Source of the DNA: JACKIC01 sp964392305 | Lineage (GTDB): Bacteria; Planctomycetota; UBA1135; UBA2386 | Reading direction: 5' to 3' | Assembly (NCBI GenBank): GCA_964392305.1 | Contig: CAYMPV010000015.1 | Span: 81,725-145,724, forward strand | Length of the DNA: 64,000 nt | Shown here: positions 1 through 8,580 of the stretch, piece after piece | Layout of the letters: each line of letters begins with the position of its first letter | How positions within the stretch are numbered: the first letter of the stretch is position 1 | The notes under the pieces: model-generated | Databases searched by the model: none | The model's input: only the letters and a program-made list of their open reading frames with translations | Told to the model about the DNA's origin: nothing | Position numbers and translations under genes: made by a program

Positions 1-2
1 AC

Positions 3-536
3 GTCGTGGCGCGGCGCTCGGACGGCGAGGTCGTCGCCGGCGCGTCGTACAACAACGACGTGGGGCTGCCGCGACTGCGGCCCGGCGAATCGTTCGTCGA
101 CGTCGCCACCGGCTACGACATCACCGTGCTGCGTCTTGGGCCGACGTGCAGCTACATCACCTACGCCCCGGGTTGCGCGGGCACGCTGCCGGCCAGCCGG
201 TTGGTGCCGCGCGACACGCCGCGCCTGGGCCAGACGTTGGCGGTCACGGTCTTCGACGTGCCGTTCGACCTGGCGATGATGGTGTTCGGCTGGCAGCGCA
301 CTGCACCGACGTCGTTGGCCAACTTCGGCATGCCCGGCTGTCTGCAGCACGTCAGCGTCGATGCCGGCCTGCTGCTCGTCGGCAGCCAGCAGCAGGCGCG
401 TTCGCTGCTGCCGATCCCCGACGCCGCGGCGCTCGTCGGACTGCGTTTCGTCAATCAGGCGATCGTGTTCGACCCACTCGCCAACCCCGCCGGCGCAGTC
501 GTCTCCAACGCCGCCGAAGGCGTGATCGGTTTCTAG
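3..536 (+). CDS. C-terminal part of a secreted repeat-type protein (5' end outside window)
   Basis: The reading frame is open from the first base and ends in TAG at 534-536. A GTG at position 6 could serve as a start, but the resulting 176-aa product has no signal peptide. It looks like only the terminal domain of a larger exported protein, so I treat it as truncated by the window edge. The residues resemble the C-terminal region of the next genes: a Cys pair (GPTCSY, MPGCLQH), a hydrophobic beta-rich body and a tail of the type V-S-N-A-x(5)-I-G-F, comparable to S-S-N-G-V-A-L-T-I-G in the neighbours. Function unknown; probably an extracellular or outer-layer structural protein, with the domain perhaps used for sorting or attachment. 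Confidence 0.7.
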   Translation, partial: VVARRSDGEVVAGASYNNDVGLPRLRPGESFVDVATGYDITVLRLGPTCSYITYAPGCAGTLPASRLVPRDTPRLGQTLAVTVFDVPFDLAMMVFGWQRTAPTSLANFGMPGCLQHVSVDAGLLLVGSQQQARSLLPIPDAAALVGLRFVNQAIVFDPLANPAGAVVSNAAEGVIGF

Positions 537-558
537 ACAACGCCGCACCTCGAGCACG

Positions 559-3039
559 ATGAACCCACTCACCGCGTCGTTTGCGTTCCTGATCACGACC
601 GCGTTGGCCTTGCCGGTTGTCGCGCAGTCCTGTGCTCCTGTCTGGCAACCCGGCCCCGCCAGTGTCGGCGTGTGGCGCGACAACGCCACGCCAGGCGCGG
701 CTGGGGTCAACGCGACTTGCGAATGGGACCCCGACGGCCCTGGCCCGTTGACGCCGGTGTTCGTGTTCGGCGGCTACTTCGAAGTCGCCGGCAAGACGCG
801 CGCCAACAACGTGGTCACGTTCGATCCGGCGACCGGCGCATGGGCGCCGCTCGGCAGCGGCACGTCGGGTTCGGTCACCTGTCTGTTGCCGCTGGCCAAC
901 GGTGAACTGATCGTCGGCGGATTGTTCCAGACGGCCGGAACGGCCGCGGTCAACGGCATCGCGCGCTGGAACGGCAATGTGTGGTCACCGTTGGGCGGCG
1001 GCCTGCAGTCGCGGGTCGGGGCCCTGCAACTGATGCCGAACGGCGACGTGGTCGCCGCCGGCAGTTTCACCAACAGTGCCCATCCCTCCATCGCGCGTTG
1101 GGACGGCCTCACCTGGAGCCCCGTCGGCAGCGGCATCAACGGCTCGGTCTTCGCGATGGCGTTGCTGCCCAACGGCGATCTGGTCGTGGGCGGCAGCATC
1201 CATCAAGCGGGTGGCAACGTCGTCGAGCACATCGCCCGTTGGGACGGCACCATCTGGCACGCGTTCCCGCCGATCACTTCCCACGAGGTCCACGCCTTGT
1301 TCGCGAGGGCCAACGGCGATCTGTTGGTCGGGCGCGCGTGGGGCCTGCAGCGTTGGGACGGGACCGCCTGGACCGCGCTCGGGCTGTGGGGTGGCGTGCG
1401 CACCGTGGCCGAACTCGCCAATGGCGACCTCGTAGCCGGCGGCGTCTTCACGCGCGGCGCGGGACTGCCGTACGAGTCCATCGCGCGTTTCGACGGCGTC
1501 GCCTGGCAGGCGCTCGACACCGGTTGTCAGGGTGAAGTCCGCGGCCTGTTGCCGCGCCCCAACGGCGACGTCATCGCCGCCGGCTCGTTCGCACTCGCCG
1601 GCGGTCGCCGTGTCGACTGCATCGGTCGCTGGGACGGCAGCGAGTGGTCGCCGCTCGGGCGCGGCAGTGACGGCGAGGTGCTCGCGATCGCGACTGCGCC
1701 GGACGGTGACGTGATCGCCGGCGGTGAGTTCACCAAGATCGACGGGGTCGCGGCGCGCAACGTCGCCCGCAGCGTCGGCGGCGGCTGGCAGCCGATCGGC
1801 GCGGGCACCGACGGCCCCGTGCACGCGGTGTTGGTGCTCGGCAACGACGAGGTGCTCGTCGGCGGCGACTTCCAGTTGGCGGGCGGCATCGCGGCCCGCA
1901 ACATCGCGCGCTGGACCGGCAACGGCTGGTTGCCGCTCGGCAGTGGCTGCAATTACACGGTGCATGCGCTGGCGCAGTTGCCCGGCGGCGATGTGGTCGC
2001 GGCAGGCGAGTTCACGAGCGCAGGTGGCCAGTCCTGCAATCGCGTCGCGCGCTGGAACGGCGCCGCCTGGTCGCCGATGGGGGGCGGCGTCGACAACGTC
2101 GTCAGCGCGCTCGCCGTGCTCGCCAACGGCGACCTCGTTGCCGGCGGTGAGTTTGCGCTCGCCGACGGGGTGCCGGCGCGCAACGTCGCGCGCTGGCAGG
2201 GTGCGTCCTGGCAACCACTCGGCGGTGGCGTGCCGTTCGCGGTGGAGGCCCTGGTTGCGCGACCGAACGGTCACCTCGTCGCTGCCGGTCGCACGCAGAT
2301 CAACTACGGTGGCGAACGCATCGCGGTCTTCGATGGCGCGACGTGGACGACGATCGCCGCCGGCTCGACCAGCGGCGACATCGTGCACGATCTCGCCAAC
2401 CTGCCCGGTGGTGACCTGATCGCCGCCGGCACGTTCACGGCGCTCGGCGGCACTGCCGCACGCAACATCGTGCGCTGGAACGGCACCCTGTGGTCGCAGC
2501 TCGGCAGCGGTCTCGACGCCGGCGCCAACGCCGTCGTCACGTCGGCGTCCGGCGAGTTGTTCGTCGGCGGCGCCTTCACGACCGCCGGCGGCGAGGTCTC
2601 GACGCGGATCGCCAGGCTGACGCCGCCGTGCCCAGCCACGGGCCAGGGCTACGGCAATGGCTGCGCCACCAGCTCCGGGCCGCTGCAGCTCGAGGCGCCG
2701 GTGGCGCCGTGGATCGGTGGTGACGGCGTGCTGCGCGGTGGCCCGGTTCCCAGCGGCGCGCTGGCCGCGGGGACGGTCGGCCTGGCGCCGCAGAACGTGC
2801 CGCTGGTGACCCGGCACCCGGCCGCCGGTGCCGCGTGCCGTCTGCTGACGACGGTCGACGCGTTGGTGTTCGTGCCGGCGATCGGCGCGCTGGCCTCGTG
2901 GCACCTGCCCGTGCCGCCCGATCCGGCGCTCGTCGGGGTGCAACTCTACGCCCAGCTCCTCGTCGGCGAACTCGCCGGTAACACGCTGCAGCACCTGTCC
3001 AGTTCCAACGGCGTCGCCCTGACCATCGGCACCTTCTGA
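559..3039 (+). CDS. Secreted beta-propeller-like repeat protein (delta-60-type repeats), paralog 1
   Basis: 826 aa. An N-terminal signal peptide (hydrophobic residues 6-20, then VVAQS) directs export. Residues about 60-690 consist of roughly 13 units of about 47 aa. Each unit carries an A-R-W-D/N-G-x-x-W-x-P-L-G-x-G strand, a polar turn, then L-x-N-G-D-L/V-V-A-G-G-x-F. This periodicity resembles the delta-60/propeller repeats common in exported proteins of planctomycetes. The last 140 aa form a non-repeat domain beginning with a Cys-rich C-P-x(5)-G-Y-G-N-G-C and ending S-N-G-V-A-L-T-I-G-T-F. It lies 15 bp upstream of a paralog on the same strand. No catalytic motif is visible; a surface or matrix role is inferred. 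Confidence 0.85.
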   Translation: MNPLTASFAFLITTALALPVVAQSCAPVWQPGPASVGVWRDNATPGAAGVNATCEWDPDGPGPLTPVFVFGGYFEVAGKTRANNVVTFDPATGAWAPLGSGTSGSVTCLLPLANGELIVGGLFQTAGTAAVNGIARWNGNVWSPLGGGLQSRVGALQLMPNGDVVAAGSFTNSAHPSIARWDGLTWSPVGSGINGSVFAMALLPNGDLVVGGSIHQAGGNVVEHIARWDGTIWHAFPPITSHEVHALFARANGDLLVGRAWGLQRWDGTAWTALGLWGGVRTVAELANGDLVAGGVFTRGAGLPYESIARFDGVAWQALDTGCQGEVRGLLPRPNGDVIAAGSFALAGGRRVDCIGRWDGSEWSPLGRGSDGEVLAIATAPDGDVIAGGEFTKIDGVAARNVARSVGGGWQPIGAGTDGPVHAVLVLGNDEVLVGGDFQLAGGIAARNIARWTGNGWLPLGSGCNYTVHALAQLPGGDVVAAGEFTSAGGQSCNRVARWNGAAWSPMGGGVDNVVSALAVLANGDLVAGGEFALADGVPARNVARWQGASWQPLGGGVPFAVEALVARPNGHLVAAGRTQINYGGERIAVFDGATWTTIAAGSTSGDIVHDLANLPGGDLIAAGTFTALGGTAARNIVRWNGTLWSQLGSGLDAGANAVVTSASGELFVGGAFTTAGGEVSTRIARLTPPCPATGQGYGNGCATSSGPLQLEAPVAPWIGGDGVLRGGPVPSGALAAGTVGLAPQNVPLVTRHPAAGAACRLLTTVDALVFVPAIGALASWHLPVPPDPALVGVQLYAQLLVGELAGNTLQHLSSSNGVALTIGTF

Positions 3040-3054
3040 CCTCGGAGAACCTCG

Positions 3055-5568
3055 ATGCGAACCCTCTTCGTCGTTGCCGCGGTGCTGATCGGCGCCACTC
3101 TCGGTCAACACCTCGCTTGCCAGGTGCAGTGTCGGCTCGGCTACAAGGCCGGCCAACCGGCGCCGGGGCCGGTTGGCACCGTGAATTGCACCGCGTGGTG
3201 GGATCCCGACGGCGCCGGGCCGCGCCCGCAGTTGCTGGTGCTCGGCGGAACGTTCACGGTGCCGAGCATCGGTGCTGCCAACCTCGTGATGTTCGACCCG
3301 GCCCGCGAGGACTGGAGCGCCTTCGACGGCCAGCCGGACTCTGCCGTGCTGGCGCTCGCGGTGACATCGGGCGGCGACCTCGCGATCGGCGGCCGTTTCG
3401 GCATGGTCGGCGCGTTGCCCGCTCGCTGTGTGGCCGTGTACCACGACGGCGCGTGGCAAGCGCCCGGCGCCGCGACCCCGAGTGCCGGTGTGGCCGAGGT
3501 TCGCGCGCTCGCTGCCGCCGCCAACGGAGACCTGTTCGTCGGCGGCAGGTTCCAGCAGATCGGCAACGTGCTGTGCAACGGTCTGGCCCGTTGGGACGGC
3601 AGCCAGTGGCATGCACTCGGCGCCTTCACCGGTGAGGTCAATCGACTCGTGCTGCGGGCCAACGGCAACCTGGTCGTCGGCGGCGATTACGCGCGCATCG
3701 GTCAGCCCGGTTACGCCGACGCTGCCGAGTGGGACGGCAGCAACTGGATCCACTACGGCAGCGGCGTCGGTGGCCATTTCTCGTTCGTGCGCGGTCTTGC
3801 CGTGCTGGCCAACGGCGACGTGTTCGTCACGGGCGTGTTCAACATCGCGGGTGGCGTGTCGGTGCCCGGCATCGCTCGTTGGGACGGTAGCACCTGGTCG
3901 GCGCCGGGAACGGAGATCGCGCAGCCCGGCGACACGTTGTTGCCCCTGCCCAACGGCGATCTGCTGCTCGCGACCGTGACCACGGTCGCCGGCAACCCGG
4001 TGTTCGGCGTGGCGCGGTGGAACGGCATCGTGTGGTCGACCGAAGCGCCGTTCATCGGCACGGTCAATGCCATGACCACGATGCCCAACGGCGATCTGCT
4101 CGCTGCGGGCATGGTGGAGACCAGCGTGCTCGGCGAACCGGTCACTGGCGTCGCCCGCTGGGATGGCACCACCTGGCACGCGCTGAGCCACGGCTTCGAC
4201 AACACGATCCGTGAACTCACCGCACTGGCCAACGGCGACGTCGTGGCCTTCGGCGACTTCCGCCGCGCGGAAGGCGCCGCGGTGTCGGGCCTGGTGCGAT
4301 GGACCGGGCAGTCGTGGTATCCGCTGACGCGGCCGGCCGGCATGGGGCAGCGCGTGTTCACCACGACAGATGACGAAGGTCGCTTGTGGATCGCCGGCGA
4401 CGTCTCGGTGATGCCGGGTCCAGCCGCCGTGGCCCGCTGGACCGGCACCGGCTGGCAGGCCGTCGGTGACGCGATCGGTTCCGTGCGCGCGATGGTGATC
4501 GACGACAACGGTCTGCCGATCATCGGCTGCGGCCTGTGGGGCACCGCCTACGGTCCGCGCATCGCGCGTTGGACGGGCGCGACCTGGTCGCCCCTCGGCA
4601 ACCAGGTCGACGGTCCGGTGTTGTCGCTGCTGCGCCTCGCCAACGGCGACCTGATCGCGGGCGGTGAGTTCCTGTTCTCGGGATCGACCTCGTGCTCGAG
4701 GGTGGCGCGTTGGGATGGCTCGAACTGGCATCCGCTCGGCACCGGCGTCGACGGTCCGGTGCGCGCGCTGGCCCGCTTGCCCGACGGTGACCTCATCGCC
4801 GCCGGCGACTTCTACAGCGACGGCAACCGGCCGCTCAACCTGATCGCGCGGTGGGACGGCACCTCGTGGTGGCCGCTCGGCCACGGCCTGACAGGAGACC
4901 CCACCGCTCGCGTCACCCGCCTGCTGGTGCTGCCGAACGGTGACTTGCTCGCCGCGGGTTCGTTCCGCTACGCCGGTGGTCACCCCGCGCGCGGACTGGC
5001 GCGATGGGATGGCAGCGAATGGCACGCGGTCGACCAGGGACTCGATGGTGAGGTGCTCGCGCTGACCTGTCGTCCGGACGGCGAGATCTTCGTCGGCGGC
5101 ACGTTCGCGCGCGCCGGCGGCAACCGTTCTGCACACCTGGCCCGGCTGCGCACCGACTGCCCGGCCAGCGTCGACCACTACGGCGTTGCATGCGCGGGCA
5201 GCAACGGCCCGCTGGCGCTCGAGGCGGACTCTCGACCCTGGGTCGGCTCGCGCTACCGCTCGACCTGCTTTGGCATCAGCACGACGGCGTTGGCCGTCGA
5301 ATTGTTCGGCCTGTCGCCGCTGCAGACCCCGCTCGCCACGCTGCACCCGTTGGCTGCTCCGGGCTGCACGCTGCTCGTCAACTCCACGTTCACGACGTTG
5401 CATGTGCCGACGAACGGCAGCATCGTCGGTGAGTTGGCGTTGCCGAACGAACGGAGCCTCACGGGCGTGGTCCTGTTCCAGCAGGTGATCGCTGCCGAGA
5501 TTGTCGGATCGACAATCACCACCGTGGTCGGTTCCAACGGCCTGCAGTTGACGATCGGCGTTCTGTGA
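3055..5568 (+). CDS. Secreted beta-propeller-like repeat protein, paralog 2
   Basis: 837 aa; an AAC-CTC-preceded ATG at 3055 follows a GGAGAA Shine-Dalgarno-like stretch at 3044-3049. The signal peptide is residues 1-22 (cleavage near GQHLACQ). It has the same architecture as the preceding gene: about 13 units of about 47 aa with R-W-D-G-x-x-W and A/P-N-G-D-L-V-x-G-G motifs, then a C-terminal domain starting C-P-A-S-V-D-H-Y-G-V-A-C and ending S-N-G-L-Q-L-T-I-G-V-L. The two genes are tandem duplicates that have diverged considerably in sequence. No enzymatic motif is seen. They are probably co-transcribed (15-bp gap). Function unknown; exported repeat scaffold. Confidence 0.85.
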   Translation: MRTLFVVAAVLIGATLGQHLACQVQCRLGYKAGQPAPGPVGTVNCTAWWDPDGAGPRPQLLVLGGTFTVPSIGAANLVMFDPAREDWSAFDGQPDSAVLALAVTSGGDLAIGGRFGMVGALPARCVAVYHDGAWQAPGAATPSAGVAEVRALAAAANGDLFVGGRFQQIGNVLCNGLARWDGSQWHALGAFTGEVNRLVLRANGNLVVGGDYARIGQPGYADAAEWDGSNWIHYGSGVGGHFSFVRGLAVLANGDVFVTGVFNIAGGVSVPGIARWDGSTWSAPGTEIAQPGDTLLPLPNGDLLLATVTTVAGNPVFGVARWNGIVWSTEAPFIGTVNAMTTMPNGDLLAAGMVETSVLGEPVTGVARWDGTTWHALSHGFDNTIRELTALANGDVVAFGDFRRAEGAAVSGLVRWTGQSWYPLTRPAGMGQRVFTTTDDEGRLWIAGDVSVMPGPAAVARWTGTGWQAVGDAIGSVRAMVIDDNGLPIIGCGLWGTAYGPRIARWTGATWSPLGNQVDGPVLSLLRLANGDLIAGGEFLFSGSTSCSRVARWDGSNWHPLGTGVDGPVRALARLPDGDLIAAGDFYSDGNRPLNLIARWDGTSWWPLGHGLTGDPTARVTRLLVLPNGDLLAAGSFRYAGGHPARGLARWDGSEWHAVDQGLDGEVLALTCRPDGEIFVGGTFARAGGNRSAHLARLRTDCPASVDHYGVACAGSNGPLALEADSRPWVGSRYRSTCFGISTTALAVELFGLSPLQTPLATLHPLAAPGCTLLVNSTFTTLHVPTNGSIVGELALPNERSLTGVVLFQQVIAAEIVGSTITTVVGSNGLQLTIGVL

Positions 5569-5786
5569 TGTGATGCGCCGTGGCGGGTGCTTCTGCCCGA
5601 GCAGGCTCGTCGATGGCAGGGTCGGCATGGAGGAAGGCGACATCGCAGATGTACCAAAGCGGCCTTGTGGGCTCGGGGGCACGGACGGAATCGTCGGTGC
5701 CCTTCATGCTGTCGCGACCCTGGACCGGCTGTGGCATCGCCCCCGGCGCAGCCGACTCACCCCGCAACCCTGCACGTGGCATCACC

Positions 5787-7157
5787 ATGAACGATCGTCT
5801 GCTCTTCACCCTCTTCGCCCTCGCCGTGACGACTTCGCCCGGTATCTCCCAGGAGAAGTACTGGGTCGCCGGCGGCTCCGGCGCGATCCAGATCGACTCG
5901 AGTTGTTTCGCGCACCAGACCGTGTCGCCATCTGGCGGCCGTGACTTCGCCGTCGCTCCCGACGGCAAGGTCTGGATCCCGAACTCGAGCATCACGGTGC
6001 TCAATCCCAACGGCACCTTGTTCACCACGATCACCCCGTCCGTGACCGCCTACTCGATCGCGTTCGATCGAGCCGGTCACGCCTGGGTCACGGGCAGCGG
6101 CGGCGGTCTCGAGGAGTTCGACGCCGCCGGCACGTCGCTGCAGGTGCTCACCCTGCCCGCGGCGGCACCGCGGCAGATCTGCGTCGATGCCGACGACAAC
6201 AAGTGGATTGCGCATCGTGTCGGTCCGCCCGGCAGCCTGAGCCGCGTCGACGGCATCACGGGTGTGATCACCAACCATCCGCTGCCGGCCACCTCGCTGA
6301 TCATGCCGATCGGGGTCTACGCGGACTCCCGCGGCCTGGTCGGTTCGAGCCACATCTGGACCGTCGGCGACAACCGCGGCGCGGGCGAAGTCGTCGAGTT
6401 CGACTCGGCTGGCAACTGGATCAGCACCACGGTGGTCAGCGCCGGGGCGCGGCTGCAGTGGCTCTCTGGTGACTGCGACGCGACCGGCAACACGGCCGCG
6501 ATCTGGGTCGGTGACTGGGGCAACGGCAACCTGCATCGGGTCGACACCGCGACCCTGGCCGTGACGACACCGAACACGTTCACGGCGGTGGCGGGCGTGA
6601 CGTTCGACGGCTTCGGCGATCTGCTGATCACCCTGCGCGGCAACGGCGGCGTGTTGCGCGTCGACGCCATCACCGGGGTCACGCAGGCCAGCGCCGTGAT
6701 TCCTGCCTCCAACCAGGTCGCCACGCGGTGGCAATACGCGACGGTGGTGGACCGACTCGGTGATCTCGACGGCGACAGCTTCCTCAACATCGCCGAGGTG
6801 ATGGGCGGCACTTCGCCGTTCGACGCCTGTTCGCGCCCCGATGCGAGCCTGTCGATCGGCGGTTCGATGGCGATCGGCTCGACGACGACGGTCGATGTGC
6901 TCGCCAACCCTGGCGCGTTGACGATCGTCGCGTTCGCGACCAGCATGGCCGCAGCGCCGCTGGTGGTGCCCGGGATCGGATGCACGGCGGATGTCGATCC
7001 CGCGACGATCCTCGCGACCATCGCCGTGGTCGGGCCCTCCAGCCTCAACCTGAACGTGCCCAACGATCCGGGCTTCGTCGGCTTCCGCCTGATGGCACAG
7101 GCGCTCAACTTCGCCGTGCCGAGGTTCACGAACGTGGCGCCGATCCGCTTCTTCTAG
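5787..7157 (+). CDS. Secreted NHL/Vgb-like propeller protein with Asp-rich calcium-type motif
   Basis: 456 aa using ATG 5787, which places a clear signal peptide (LLFTLFALAVTTSPGISQ) at the N-terminus. A longer GTG-initiated frame from 5580 adds 69 residues without export character and is less likely. Residues about 25-330 hold propeller-type units (G-K-V-W-I-P-N, G-H-A-W-V-T-G, D-N-K-W-I-A-H) like streptogramin-lyase/NHL proteins, but catalytic residues of Vgb lyase cannot be assigned. Around residue 330 there is an Asp-rich D-L-D-G-D-S-F-L-N-I-A-E motif of the dockerin/thrombospondin-3 kind, suggesting Ca2+ binding. The C-terminal about 110 aa resemble the terminal domain of the two upstream proteins. 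It follows them on the same strand after 218 bp. Confidence 0.8.
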   Translation: MNDRLLFTLFALAVTTSPGISQEKYWVAGGSGAIQIDSSCFAHQTVSPSGGRDFAVAPDGKVWIPNSSITVLNPNGTLFTTITPSVTAYSIAFDRAGHAWVTGSGGGLEEFDAAGTSLQVLTLPAAAPRQICVDADDNKWIAHRVGPPGSLSRVDGITGVITNHPLPATSLIMPIGVYADSRGLVGSSHIWTVGDNRGAGEVVEFDSAGNWISTTVVSAGARLQWLSGDCDATGNTAAIWVGDWGNGNLHRVDTATLAVTTPNTFTAVAGVTFDGFGDLLITLRGNGGVLRVDAITGVTQASAVIPASNQVATRWQYATVVDRLGDLDGDSFLNIAEVMGGTSPFDACSRPDASLSIGGSMAIGSTTTVDVLANPGALTIVAFATSMAAAPLVVPGIGCTADVDPATILATIAVVGPSSLNLNVPNDPGFVGFRLMAQALNFAVPRFTNVAPIRFF

Positions 7158-7165
7158 ACCTGACG

Positions 7166-8446
7166 ATGACGTTCGCGCCATCTGGTTGGCTCTGTCCTGC
7201 GGTGCTGTCGCTGCTGCTCGCTGCGTCGCTGCTCGGTCAGGCAGCGTCGCCGCTGGCCGAACCGATCGACCCGGTGCCGGTGCTCGATCTGAAGACGTTC
7301 GCGACGCACTGGCGGCATGTGGTGCCGTCTGAGGACGAGTTGCAGTGGCGTGCGATTCCGTGGCTGGGAACGCTCGGCGAGGCTGTCGTGCAGGCGCATG
7401 CACAGGACAAGCCGATCCTGCTCTGGGCGATGAACGGTCATCCGCTCGCCTGCACTTGAAACAACGGCGTGGCGACCAGACGGTCCGTCTGGTCCGACGA
7501 GGCGGTGCAGCGGCTTGCGCAACAGTTCGTTCCCGTCGCGGACGAGGTGACCCGGCTGCAGCGCGACGCCGAGCCCGACTGCCTGTTCTTCCAGGGTTTC
7601 TGCGAGAAGGGCCACTACGGCGGCAGGACCCGGCCGTCGAACACGCGGCAGGGCATCTACACGGTGACACCGACCGGCGCGTTCCTCGCGTCGTGCAATA
7701 CGCGGCAGGGCGACGAGGTCGCGGCGATGCTGCGCAAGGCGCTGCGCCGCTGGTCGGAGCTGCGGCCCGAGGAGCGCAGCGGCGCCGCGGCGGCGCTCGA
7801 CCCGGGCTCGATCCAACGCTTCGAACGGCTGTATCCCGCAGACGGCCTGGTGCTGCGCGTCTACAGCCGCGACCTGCCTCGCCTGAAGGTCACCGAAGGT
7901 TGGCGCGGGCAGGCGTGGAACCAGGATCACGCGTGGTTCCGCCGCGACGAGATGCTGGCGATGGTGCCCGCCGCCGAGATCGGCGCCGAACGCGCGTTCC
8001 CCGACGCCGCGCTGCTGCGGTTGGCGCGTGTGCATCTCGTCGACGACGTGCGCGGCCAGACGCTGTCGCACGCGCCCGAGCACGTCGCCGCGCGGCGGCT
8101 GATCGCGCGCACGGTGTCGCTCGACGGCGACCGGCAGATCATCCAGTTCGAAGGCGCGGTGCGCATCGACCGCACCGGCACGTGGGCGACGCGCGGTTAC
8201 GGTCCGCGCGGCCCGCAGCGTCTGGGGTTCGACGCGCAGCTGCTCGGCGCGGCGGAGTGGGACCGCCGTGCGCAGCGCTTCGTCGACTTCAAGCTGCTGT
8301 GCGTCGGCATGCGTTCTGGCGCCACCGAGTTCAACGGCCGTCAGGACGACTTCGGCCCGGCGCCGATGGGCGTCGCGTTCGACCTGCAGTCGGTCTCCGG
8401 CGCCGTGGTGGCGCCGTCGATGTATTGGGCCTACGGCTGGAAGTAG
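7166..8446 (+). CDS. Exported thioredoxin-fold protein with in-frame UGA, candidate selenoprotein (C-T-U motif)
   Basis: The frame from ATG 7166 to TAG 8446 is continuous except for one TGA at 7457-7459 (codon 98); both halves are in the same frame and coding-like. Read through, it gives 426 aa. It has a signal peptide (residues 9-26), then a thioredoxin-like core in which DKPILLW is the usual first strand. The redox site reads G-H-P-L-A-C96-T97-U98-N-N-G, and downstream W-S-D-E-A-V-x-x-L-x-x-x-F-V-P-V matches the second helix and strand of thioredoxin_7-type proteins. The UGA therefore sits in the redox-active loop, where Cys is expected. A perfect hairpin follows it (separate entry). It lies 8 bp after the preceding gene. 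Without Sec insertion the product would be a useless 97-aa stub. Residues 130-160 (a Cys pair, and G-I-Y-T-V-T-P-T-G) continue the fold; the C-terminal 230 aa are unassigned. An alternative is a recent nonsense mutation or sequence error. Confidence 0.8.
7474..7494 (+). promoter_or_regulatory. Candidate bacterial SECIS element
   Basis: Seen directly: 9-bp perfect stem 7474-7482 / 7486-7494 closed by a 3-nt loop GTC (7483-7485), inside the coding frame just after the UGA at 7457-7459. There are 23 nt between the UGA and the loop. The published bacterial SECIS model asks for an apical loop of 3-14 nt with G in the first two positions, an upper stem of 4-16 bp and 16-37 nt from UGA to loop; all are met. 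SelB would be the expected binding protein. Confidence 0.75.
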
Positions 8447-8580
8447 CGCCGCCGCGCGACCGCCGACCGGGTAGTTGGGAGGTTGGCGTGCCCGCGAAGC
8501 ATCGCCGCGGGTAGAGTCATGCCAATGGCGTTCGGGAGAGCTGGAACCACTGCCGGTCTTCCGGCACCGAGCCGCCGCGA

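Noticed and set aside
985..5682. A 1565-aa open frame on the minus strand over the two repeat genes
   Set aside because: It mirrors the high-GC repeat genes on the plus strand, is arginine/histidine/glutamine-rich, and shows no domain; it is a shadow frame.
7166..8446. Simple pseudogene or two separate genes split by a stop
   Set aside because: The second half has no convincing start or signal of its own, the frame and fold continue across the UGA, and a SECIS-type hairpin is in the right place.
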